A DNA stretch of 6,226 nucleotides from JBDSYA01 sp039925865 (GCA_039925865.1 JBDSYA010000270.1:1-6226), one strand, 5' to 3'; counted from the stretch's first letter, positions 1 to 6,133 are shown. Numbers and translations: made by a program. Notes: generated by a model from the sequence alone, not told the origin.

Positions 1-1316
1 ACTCTGAAAGTCGGATCTTCATCTGACAGCTTTGCCAGAGATTCTCCGAGTTTATCCTGATCTGCTTTAGTTTTCGGTTCAATAGCGATAGAAATAACAG
101 GTTCCGGAAACGTAATCTTTTCCAATACAATCGGATCACTTTCATCGCAAAGTGTATCACCTGTTTTTGTAAACTTTAATCCAACAGCTGCAGCTATATC
201 ACCACAGTAAACTTCTTTCAGATCCTCTCTGCTGTTTGCATGCATCTGAAGCAATCTGCTGAATCTTTCCTTTTTTCCTGCAATTGAATTATATACATAA
301 CTTCCTGCATTTGCCTTGCCGGCATAAACTCTGAAAAAGGTAAGCTTTCCAACAAAAGGATCAGTCATTATTTTAAATGCCAGAGCAGTAAATTTTTCAT
401 CATCTGAAACTTTTCTTGTAACATGATCATCTGTATGATAATGATGACCTTCAATATCGCCGACATCCGAAGGTGAAGGAAGCAGGTCTATAACTTTATC
501 CAGTAAATTCTGAACTCCTTTGTTCTTAAATGAAGACCCGCATAATACCGGAATAATCTTAACTTCGATTGTAGCTGTTCTCAGTACGGCAAGTATTTCC
601 TTCTCACTGATCTCCTGGCCGTCTAAAAATTTTTCAAGCAAAGTATCATCGACATCGGCAACTGCTTCAAGGAGCTTATGCCTGTATTCGGTTGCCTGTG
701 CTTTTAATGACTCTGGTATTTCAACATCTTCAAAAGTCGCACCTAAGGTTTCATCATTGAACATTCTTGCTTTCATAGTAATAAGATCAATGATCCCGTT
801 AAACAATGTACCCTGTCCGATAGGTAAATGAATAGGTACAGCATTTGCCTTAAGCCTGTCTTTCATCATACCAATAGCATGAAAGAAATCTGCGCCTGTC
901 CTGTCCATCTTGTTTACAAAAGCAATTCTTGGAACCTTGTATTTATCTGCCTGTCTCCATACAGTTTCTGACTGCGGCTCTACTCCGCCAACAGAACAGA
1001 ATAATGCAACTGCACCGTCCAGCACTCTTAAAGATCTTTCAACTTCTGCTGTAAAATCTACGTGTCCCGGTGTGTCTATTATATTTATTCTGTGATCATT
1101 CCATGAGCAAGTTGTTGCTGCGGAAGTAATAGTAATTCCTCTTTCCTTTTCCTGATCCATCCAGTCCATAGTTGCTGCGCCTTCGTGCACTTCACCGATT
1201 CTGTGAAGCCTTCCTGTATAATATAATATTCTTTCTGTAGTTGTTGTTTTTCCGGCATCAATATGTGCCATGATTCCAATATTTCTTGTTTTAGCTAATG
1301 ATACTTGCCTGGCCAT
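1..1316 (-). CDS. fusA: Elongation factor G, N-terminal 438 residues (cut by the left window edge)
   Basis: EF-G is the cytoplasmic GTPase that drives tRNA-mRNA translocation on the ribosome and, with RRF, ribosome recycling. The translation from ATG at 1316 is open to the window edge. It shows the G1 P-loop AHIDAGKTT (residues 17-25), the switch I segment RGITITSAATT (59-69), G3 DTPGH (81-85), G4 NKMD (135-138) and a G5-like GSSFKNKG (260-267). These are followed by domain II (about 300-400) and the start of domain III (EPVISIAIEPKTKADQDKL, 405-423). The family is usually about 690-700 residues, so roughly the last 260 lie outside the window. The start gives the canonical MARQVSLAKTRNIGI. 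No clear Shine-Dalgarno precedes it, only an AGAG-like stretch. It is the third gene of the str operon, 52 bases after rpsG. Position and motifs support the housekeeping EF-G rather than an EF-G2 paralogue. Confidence 0.98.
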   Translation of the reverse strand, partial: MARQVSLAKTRNIGIMAHIDAGKTTTTERILYYTGRLHRIGEVHEGAATMDWMDQEKERGITITSAATTCSWNDHRINIIDTPGHVDFTAEVERSLRVLDGAVALFCSVGGVEPQSETVWRQADKYKVPRIAFVNKMDRTGADFFHAIGMMKDRLKANAVPIHLPIGQGTLFNGIIDLITMKARMFNDETLGATFEDVEIPESLKAQATEYRHKLLEAVADVDDTLLEKFLDGQEISEKEILAVLRTATIEVKIIPVLCGSSFKNKGVQNLLDKVIDLLPSPSDVGDIEGHHYHTDDHVTRKVSDDEKFTALAFKIMTDPFVGKLTFFRVYAGKANAGSYVYNSIAGKKERFSRLLQMHANSREDLKEVYCGDIAAAVGLKFTKTGDTLCDESDPIVLEKITFPEPVISIAIEPKTKADQDKLGESLAKLSDEDPTFR

Positions 1317-1368
1317 GATTTATTTACTCTGCTCTTTATTTGTTTTTAAAATTTTGTTGCGGAAAATG

Positions 1369-1836
1369 TTACCACTTAAAATGAGCAAAAGCCTTATTTG
1401 CTTCAGCCATTTTATGAATATCGTCTTTCTTTTTTACTGAGCTTCCTTCGCCTACCGAAGCTGCCATAAGTTCGTTTGCCAGTCTTAATGACATTGATTT
1501 TTCATTTCGTGCCCTGCAATATGACAAAATCCATTTTATAGCAAGTGCAACCCTTCTGTCAGGCCTTACTTCCGTTGGCACCTGATAATTCGCGCCGCCA
1601 ACTCTTCTTGATCTTACTTCAATTGCCGGCTGCACATTATTAATTGCTTTTTTAAAGACATCCAGCGGTTCACCCTTTGTCTTATCTGCAATAATATTCA
1701 ATGCATTGTACATGATCCTTTGAGCAGTCTGTTTTTTTCCGTCATACATCAGGTTGTTAACGAATCTTCCGATTAGTATGTCATTAAACTTGGGATCCGG
1801 TCTTCTTATTCTTTTTTCGGCGCGTTTTCTTCTCAT
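1369..1836 (-). CDS. rpsG: 30S ribosomal protein S7
   Basis: S7 is a primary assembly protein of the 30S head. It binds the 3' major domain of 16S rRNA and lines the E site and mRNA exit channel. The 155-residue product has the family's usual length and start (MRRKRAEKR), the central VGGANYQVPTEVRPDRR (about 79-95) on the beta-hairpin region, and a complete C-terminus ending AHFKW. It lies 38 bases downstream of rpsL and 52 bases upstream of fusA on the same strand, the standard str operon order. The leader before ATG is AT-rich (AATATATAA) with no Shine-Dalgarno, as is common in the FCB group. In Escherichia coli S7 represses translation of its own operon; whether that holds here cannot be seen. 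Confidence 0.99.
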   Translation of the reverse strand: MRRKRAEKRIRRPDPKFNDILIGRFVNNLMYDGKKQTAQRIMYNALNIIADKTKGEPLDVFKKAINNVQPAIEVRSRRVGGANYQVPTEVRPDRRVALAIKWILSYCRARNEKSMSLRLANELMAASVGEGSSVKKKDDIHKMAEANKAFAHFKW

Positions 1837-1874
1837 TTATATATTGAACTGTATAAGTTTTAGAATTTCGGAAA

Positions 1875-2261
1875 TTATTTTGCAGCTTCTTTCTTTACTT
1901 TCTTAGCGCCATATTTTGAACGGCCTTTTTTCCTGTTAGCAACTCCTGCTGTATCAAGTGCACCTCTTATTATATGATACCTTACTCCGGGAAGATCTTT
2001 TACCCTTCCTCCTCTGATCAACACTATAGAGTGTTCCTGTAAATTATGACCTTCACCAGGTATATAAGCGGTTACTTCAATTCCGTTTGTAAGTCTGACT
2101 CTGGCAACTTTTCTTAATGCTGAATTCGGTTTCTTAGGGGTCGATGTATAAACTCTAGTACACACACCTCTTTTCTGCGGACAATCGTCCATAGCAGGTG
2201 CTTTACTCTTGGTAATGATTTTCTTTCGACCTTTTCGGATTAATTGATTTATTGTTGGCAA
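1875..2261 (-). CDS. rpsL: 30S ribosomal protein S12, apparent TTG start
   Basis: S12 sits at the decoding centre of the 30S subunit and controls accuracy of codon recognition. The 128-residue product matches the family along its length: MPTINQLIRKGR at the start, CPQKRGVCTRVY (27-38), TPKKPNSALRK (41-51), GEGHNLQEHS (69-78) and GGRVKDLPGVRYH (84-96), then a lysine-rich tail. Lys43 and Lys88, where substitutions give streptomycin resistance, are the sensitive-type residues. Asp89, the methylthiolation site in E. coli, is also present. The first codon is TTG (2261-2259 read on the minus strand). No in-frame ATG or GTG occurs between it and the upstream in-frame TAA at about 2306, and the TTG lands exactly on the conserved family N-terminus. 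No Shine-Dalgarno is visible. It is the first gene of the str operon. Confidence 0.98.
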   Translation of the reverse strand: MPTINQLIRKGRKKIITKSKAPAMDDCPQKRGVCTRVYTSTPKKPNSALRKVARVRLTNGIEVTAYIPGEGHNLQEHSIVLIRGGRVKDLPGVRYHIIRGALDTAGVANRKKGRSKYGAKKVKKEAAK

Positions 2262-2291
2262 TATATATAGCTGCTTAAATTGGAAACCTTC

Positions 2292-2320
2292 AAAATACGA
2301 AAATTAATTTCTTTAGTCAA
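2292..2320 (-). promoter_or_regulatory. Putative sigma-70-type promoter of the str operon
   Basis: On the minus strand TTGACT (2320-2315) is separated by 17 bases from TATTTT (2297-2292), matching 5/6 and 4/6 positions of the -35 and -10 consensus. The last hexamer followed by G also approaches the TAnnTTTG -7 element described for Bacteroidota, but is one base short. Transcription would begin near 2285, giving a leader of about 25 nt before rpsL. It is the best candidate in the 284-bp gap between rpsL and the glycosylase gene. The rest of that gap is AT-rich and shows no convincing terminator or small gene. Start-site evidence is absent, so this is an inference from sequence match and position. 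Confidence 0.55.
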
Positions 2321-2545
2321 TAAATTTAGGGGTATCTGGGGAAACTTTTCTAAATTTTTCTTAAAATCTTAAATGGTTTTTAACAATCTATGTTTTTACA
2401 ATTAAAGTACTTCGTGTTTTTAAAATCTCTATTAATCAAATCATCTGCCTGATCCACATTTTTCAATAACTTAATAGTTTGAATTTTTTTGGAATTGTAT
2501 TAAGACACTATGTCCGAGCAGAAGAAAAATCTCTAAAAGTTTGGC

Positions 2546-3247
2546 TCACACAGCCGGCATCTTAAACATTAATTGATCAATGTATTTATCAATATATACC
2601 TTCTTGCTTTTCAATTTATACTGAATAACATACCTCGGATGTTCAAGCGGTATTACATTATCAAAAAATTTTTCTTTAGCATTTAGTTTTTCAAGAAATT
2701 TAAAATTCTTTCCTGTACCCATGCAAAAACATGCATCTGTATTAATTCCAAAATCTATCTGAGACCGTATACTTTTTACTATGAATTTATAACAGGCTTC
2801 CATCAGATCCAGGCTGTCATAATAGTTATAATTTACCGTTCGCAATCTGTTACTTTTAATCGTAAATCCCAAAGGGCACACAGAATTTATATAAAATTTT
2901 GAGTAAAATTTTTTCACGCCGCCAAATGCTCCGATCACATCATAAATAAATACTGAAGATGGCTCGTGAGTCTGCAAACCCTGAGAATTAATACCACACA
3001 TATCTGTCAGCCTTTTAGAATCAGTGAACGGAACTCCCGTCACTCCTGCACCAAATCTCCCCGGATTAATCCCTAATATCATATGCCGCATCTTATTATC
3101 GTCATAAAATTTTTTGTAGAATTCTGCGGCAATTTGATTTATGTGAGGATTGCTTTTAAAGGGATTCATTATTTCAATTCCATCAGGAAGTACATTCGTA
3201 AATCTTAATTTACTGTTAAATGCAATGACCTTATCTGCAAATGTCAT
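2546..3247 (-). CDS. SMUG-family (SMUG2-like) uracil-DNA glycosylase
   Basis: The product is probably a monofunctional DNA glycosylase that removes uracil or other deaminated bases to begin base excision repair. The 233-residue protein carries the SMUG motif 1 as GINPGRFGAGVTGVPF (59-74). This aligns without gaps to the human SMUG1 motif, placing Asn61 at catalytic Asn85 and Phe74 at the base-stacking Phe98. NSVCPLG (121-127) corresponds to the region of the uracil-reading Asn163. Motif 2 appears as EHPRY (202-206), with His203 in the place of catalytic His239, but lacks the Ser-Pro of the classical HPSPR. These features fit the bacterial SMUG2-like group (about 230 residues, mostly Bacteroidota), from memory of the family. 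The ATG at 3247 is preceded by an AT-rich leader with no Shine-Dalgarno. The gene stands alone, 284 bp upstream of rpsL, with the hairpin array behind its start. Substrate range cannot be read from the sequence. Confidence 0.85.
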   Translation of the reverse strand: MTFADKVIAFNSKLRFTNVLPDGIEIMNPFKSNPHINQIAAEFYKKFYDDNKMRHMILGINPGRFGAGVTGVPFTDSKRLTDMCGINSQGLQTHEPSSVFIYDVIGAFGGVKKFYSKFYINSVCPLGFTIKSNRLRTVNYNYYDSLDLMEACYKFIVKSIRSQIDFGINTDACFCMGTGKNFKFLEKLNAKEKFFDNVIPLEHPRYVIQYKLKSKKVYIDKYIDQLMFKMPAV

Positions 3248-3282
3248 GTGGTGTTAATAATTTTTAATACTATCTCTGGTCA

Positions 3283-3925
3283 GTCAAGCAGTCGCAGGCT
3301 TTATGCCTGCGATCAATTATAGTATTATTTAACAAAACTTTCCCGTCAAGTAGTCGCAGGCTTTATGCCTGCGATCAATTATATTATTATTTAACAAAAC
3401 TTTCCCGTCAAGCAGTCGCAGGCTTTATGCCTGCGATCAATTATAGTATTTAACAAAAATTTACCGTCAAGTAGTCGAAGGCTTTATGCCTGCGATCAAT
3501 TATAGTATTTAACAAAAATTTCCCGTGCGATCAATTATAGTATTTAACAAATCTTCCGCGTCAAGTAGTCGCAGGCTTTATACCTGCGATCAATTATAGT
3601 ATTTAACAAAAATTTACCGTGAAGTAGTCGCAGGCTTTATGCCTGCGATCAATTATAGTATTTAACAAAACTTTACCGTCAAGTAGTCGCAGGCTTTATG
3701 CCTGCGATCAAATTATATTATTATTTAACAAAAGTCCCAAGTGAAGTAGTCGCAGGCTTTATGCCTGCAATCAAATTATATTATTATTTAACAAAACTTC
3801 CACTTGAAGTAGTCGCAGGCTTTATGCCTGCGATCAAATTATATTATTATTTAACAAAACTTCCACGTGAAGTAGTCGCAGGCTTTATGCCTGCGATCAA
3901 TTATGGTATTTAACAAAACTTCCGC
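3283..3925 (+). repeat. Tandem array of eleven 59-63 bp hairpin units, REP-like
   Basis: Units begin at 3283, 3345, 3407, 3466, 3525, 3560, 3619, 3678, 3741, 3804 and 3867, with lengths 62, 62, 59, 59, 35, 59, 59, 63, 63, 63 and about 59. Ten units carry stem TCGCAGGC, loop TTTAT, stem GCCTGCGA. These hairpins lie at 3292, 3354, 3416, 3475, 3569, 3628, 3687, 3750, 3813 and 3876, each 21 nt from that base. Seven are perfect. Those at 3475, 3569 and 3750 have one stem change each (A3478, A3582, A3769). The hairpin is preceded by GTAG in eight units and GCAG in two (first and third). Each is followed by an AT-rich linker of the ATCAATTATAGTATTTAAC type. A 5' GTAG next to a small hairpin is the hallmark of REP sequences recognised by RAYT transposases. 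No transposase lies in the window, so that link is inference. The array separates two same-strand genes and may be transcribed from the Wzi-family gene. Confidence 0.93.
3525..3559 (+). repeat. Truncated array unit lacking the hairpin's 5' half
   Basis: This unit is 35 bp instead of 59. It begins GT and passes directly to GCGATCAATTATAG. The missing 24 bases run from CAAGTAG through the left stem arm, the loop and the first four bases of the right arm. What remains cannot fold into the array hairpin. The flanking linkers are intact, so the event was a clean internal deletion rather than general decay. Confidence 0.9.
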
Positions 3926-3946
3926 GACCCTAAAGGTCGCGGCTAC
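3922..3946 (-). repeat. Terminal hairpin in opposite orientation, same design, different stem
   Basis: On the minus strand this reads GTAG, stem CCGCGACC, loop TTTAG, stem GGTCGCGG. The array hairpins read on the plus strand as GTAG, stem TCGCAGGC, loop TTTAT, stem GCCTGCGA. The GTAG foot, 8-bp stem length and TTTA loop are shared while most stem bases differ in a paired way. It lies about 30 bp downstream of the Wzi-family stop codon. On that strand it is followed by AAGTTTTGTTAAAT, so it might also act as a weak intrinsic terminator, although the T-tract is poor. Its left edge (CCGCG) overlaps the end of the last array unit. Confidence 0.85.
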
Positions 3947-3955
3947 TTTTCATAG

Positions 3956-3969
3956 AAACATATATGTTT
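3956..3969. other. 14-bp perfect palindrome
   Basis: AAACATATATGTTT is its own reverse complement. It lies seven bases past the Wzi-family stop codon and ten bases from the terminal hairpin. It could be a protein-binding site or chance in AT-rich DNA; nothing else supports a function. Confidence 0.4.
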
Positions 3970-3976
3970 GCTGAAC

Positions 3977-5662
3977 TCAATAGTTAACACTAAACTTTAT
4001 AAATGCATAACTCAGATCTTCTTTTATACCCTCTGTTAAATTTTTAGAAATATTATACACATAATTTATGTCGAACAAATAATTTTTAATAGGCTCTATC
4101 GAAACACTGAATAAGACATGGTCTGTATTTATTCTTGTTCCGTTAAGAAATATTGCAGTATCAGAATCCATACCACCTCTGAATCCCTGTGAGATATTTC
4201 CACCGGCATTTTTAATAAGCTCACCGGCATTATTAAAAACATTTTCACCTTTCCTGATCTTTTGATATTCTAAATTAAACCGGATCCGGTCACTAAGGTT
4301 ATATGTAAGCTTTGTAAAAAGCTGATCGGCATTCGGACCGATTTGATTTCCAAGCCCGACACCGAAAGCTGAGTAAGCATTTTTTGAATTAAAGTGAGTG
4401 TAAACGAAAGGCCTGATCTTTGTATATTCAAATATCAATGAAAGGTTTTTCAAACCTGCGGGTTCATACCAGAAAAATCCCAGCTGATATGCAGTCTTAT
4501 TGGATGCCTTTGTAAAATCAGATAAATTAGATAAAATATTTTCGTCGAGAAAAAATGTTCCCTGCAGTTCAAAATCTTTTAAAAAGTGTGTTTGTATGTC
4601 GGCAAAAATTGTTCCGTTATCCCTGTCCTGCAAAGAATGCTCGACGAACTTATAAAATATTACAGGGTTCAGATATGCAAGCTCGAATCCTCTTGAATAA
4701 ATAATGCTCTCACCAATGCCAACGTCAAACAATTTATCAAATGAAAGTTTAAGTCTGTTGGCACTGAAATATTTTGTGAAATTTTTACTGACATCCTTAT
4801 TAAATTCACCGACTGTTGATCCGAAGATGGATGAGTAGCTTAATATTCCGTAGTTCAAATTAAATTTCAGAAAGTCCATATTTGGAGCATCACCTGAAAG
4901 CACAAGACTTCCGCTATAACCAAGGCCATACTTTATTTTTTCTCTTCCGAGCTGAACTGAAAGATCCATCCCTTCTGCAGGTGAAGTATAATATTTCAAA
5001 TACCCGTTTGTAAAATCAAAATTTTTTATATTTTCTATATTCTCCACATATTTGAAATTGGTTTTTATAGGAGGAAACGCAGACACCGTCAGAACTGAAT
5101 CCCCCACTGCCCCGCCTTTTGATACATCGAAAAAATATCCAAGATGATTAAACAAACTTCCTCTGATCGTAAACCCGCCTTCGAATATTTTGGCATTAGC
5201 TTTTTTGCTTGGCTTAAGTTCATTGATGTAATACAAATGACCTGTTCCCTCAATGAACACGTTATTGTCAGCTTTCTGATAAGCAAACAAATATTTTTCC
5301 TTGTCTGAAAAAAAATCTTTAAACCCGGTTGACATTTTCATATTACTTTTGAACAGCGATGTTGTATTTTTTTTTGAAATTTCATTGATGTCAAATTCAA
5401 TCAGATATTTCCCAAGAAATTTTTTCTCTGTATTACTCAGTTCATTTCTATTTATCTGAATTTCTTTAAGATGCCTGACAATTTGAAATCTTGATAAGTT
5501 AGGATCATCATCATTCAATTTTGAAATTATTCGTTTCACTCTCATTTCTTTTAAAAAATCATAAACGGCATTGGACAAAGGCACATTTTCAACTTGTGCA
5601 AAATTATAATCAGGAATGATCATTATTATAAAAAGCAGAAAAAATAAAATTTTTGTTTTCAT
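3977..5662 (-). CDS. Outer-membrane beta-barrel, capsule assembly Wzi family
   Basis: Wzi proteins are outer-membrane barrels; E. coli Wzi anchors capsular polysaccharide at the surface. This 561-residue protein has a signal peptide (MKTK, a hydrophobic run 5-16, likely cleavage after NFA at 22). A helical N-terminal segment follows, VPLSNAVYDFLKEMRVKRII (27-46) through a Leu/Lys-rich stretch to about 90, typical of FCB members. The remainder alternates in beta-strand fashion. Family-like signatures are LGREKIKYGLGYSGSLVLSG (238-257) and ELAYLNPVIFYKF (327-339), leading into HSLQDRDNG (342-350) and the FELQGTFFLDE strand (364-374). The C-terminus FIKFSVNY ends in an aromatic residue, as barrels handled by the BAM complex do. 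At 561 residues it is longer than E. coli Wzi (about 480). The ATG at 5662 is chosen because it gives the intact signal peptide. No capsule or polysaccharide gene adjoins it, so its ligand is unknown. The family call is from motif recognition; a general outer-membrane porin-like protein is the alternative. Confidence 0.78.
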   Translation of the reverse strand: MKTKILFFLLFIIMIIPDYNFAQVENVPLSNAVYDFLKEMRVKRIISKLNDDDPNLSRFQIVRHLKEIQINRNELSNTEKKFLGKYLIEFDINEISKKNTTSLFKSNMKMSTGFKDFFSDKEKYLFAYQKADNNVFIEGTGHLYYINELKPSKKANAKIFEGGFTIRGSLFNHLGYFFDVSKGGAVGDSVLTVSAFPPIKTNFKYVENIENIKNFDFTNGYLKYYTSPAEGMDLSVQLGREKIKYGLGYSGSLVLSGDAPNMDFLKFNLNYGILSYSSIFGSTVGEFNKDVSKNFTKYFSANRLKLSFDKLFDVGIGESIIYSRGFELAYLNPVIFYKFVEHSLQDRDNGTIFADIQTHFLKDFELQGTFFLDENILSNLSDFTKASNKTAYQLGFFWYEPAGLKNLSLIFEYTKIRPFVYTHFNSKNAYSAFGVGLGNQIGPNADQLFTKLTYNLSDRIRFNLEYQKIRKGENVFNNAGELIKNAGGNISQGFRGGMDSDTAIFLNGTRINTDHVLFSVSIEPIKNYLFDINYVYNISKNLTEGIKEDLSYAFIKFSVNY

Positions 5663-5905
5663 TGAGTTGATGTATTTTAAGAAGTAAGACGGTCATAATA
5701 TGTTTTTTTAAAATAAATTAATGTATAAAAATTAATTCGAGCTATTGTTCGAAAACGTTTGAAAACTTCATCTCATTGAGTCGTCATTTCTTTCGCGGGT
5801 ACCTGAGAGTGAATAATAATTTTTGTTAAAATAAACTAAATTATAAGAATCATTATCGTCCAAAATATTTTTTTAGTGGCATATTGATTAAATTATAATT
5901 TTGAA
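5663..5905. other. AT-rich intergenic stretch upstream of the Wzi-family gene
   Basis: No gene is supported here. The stretch must contain the promoter of the minus-strand Wzi-family gene. TATACA and TATTAT occur as -10-like words on that strand, but neither has a convincing -35 at the right spacing. A short direct repeat, GAAAAC spaced by GTTT, lies around 5750-5766 and includes the palindrome AAACGTTT. Its role is unknown. Confidence 0.5.
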
Positions 5906-6058
5906 CCCGCCTATGAAAAATTACCGTAAAATTCTAGGAGCAATTGCGTTAAGCAAGAATTTCCTGTCTGACGAGCCCGACCGTGCTCTTCTGTCGGTGA
6001 GGAGTTGAAATTCTTGTAGCAATTGTGGAGAGAATTTAGGTAATTTTTCATTAGCGGG
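5906..6058. repeat. 153-bp imperfect inverted repeat, MITE-like or structured element
   Basis: The two ends, CCCGCCTATGAAAAATTACC (5906-5925) and the reverse complement of 6039-6058, match at 18 of 20 positions. The innermost 12 bases are perfect (5914-5925 with 6039-6050). Moving inward, CAATTGC (5941-5947) pairs with 6019-6025, CAAGAATTTC (5954-5963) pairs with 6007-6016, and CCGAC (5977-5981) pairs with 5993-5997. Nearly the whole element could fold as one long hairpin. Short reading frames exist on both strands, each opening MKNY because the ends are mirrored (31 codons from 5913 on plus, 46 codons from 6051 on minus). None resembles a known protein. It could be a non-autonomous transposable element or an RNA structure. 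No target-site duplication is obvious. Confidence 0.75.
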
Positions 6059-6074
6059 AAACTTTTCTTTGTAA

Positions 6075-6102
6075 GCTTTCTTTTGGTTTCTCAAAAGAAA
6101 GC
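6075..6102. repeat. Perfect 11-bp inverted repeat (hairpin)
   Basis: GCTTTCTTTTG (6075-6085) and CAAAAGAAAGC (6092-6102) are exact reverse complements around a 6-base loop. No T-tract follows on either strand, so it is a poor intrinsic terminator. It lies 16 bases beyond the 153-bp inverted repeat and may belong to the same element. Confidence 0.8.
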
Positions 6103-6107
6103 GGACG

Positions 6108-6133
6108 AAATTGAAAAGAAAAATTTTCAATTT
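6108..6133. repeat. Perfect 10-bp AT-rich inverted repeat (hairpin)
   Basis: AAATTGAAAA (6108-6117) and TTTTCAATTT (6124-6133) are exact reverse complements around GAAAAA. It begins five bases after the previous hairpin. Its low GC content makes it weak as RNA. The remaining bases to 6226 are AT-rich with no supported feature. Confidence 0.65.

Noticed and set aside
520..1279. Short reading frames opposite or overlapping fusA (520-831 and 910-1095 plus, 1085-1279 minus)
   Set aside because: They are shadows of the intact EF-G reading frame.
2400..2545. Intrinsic terminator after the glycosylase gene
   Set aside because: There are A/T runs but no stable GC-containing hairpin followed by a T-tract on the minus strand.
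3698..3913. Plus-strand repeat protein gene of 71 codons
   Set aside because: It is the translation of the non-coding hairpin units, starts inside a hairpin loop, has no ribosome binding signal, and is frame-broken in the rest of the array.
3283..3925. CRISPR array
   Set aside because: The segments between the hairpins are nearly identical from unit to unit, so there are no unique spacers, and no cas gene is present.
5089..5286. Minus-strand 65-codon frame inside the Wzi-family gene
   Set aside because: It is an out-of-frame shadow of a full-length gene with a clear signal peptide and barrel features.
6075..6102. Intrinsic terminator
   Set aside because: The stem is perfect, but neither strand has a T-tract directly after it and no gene ends nearby in the window.
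5921..6130. Minus-strand 69-codon gene
   Set aside because: It starts at TTG, lies across three inverted repeats, and its composition follows the repeat. No protein family was recognised.
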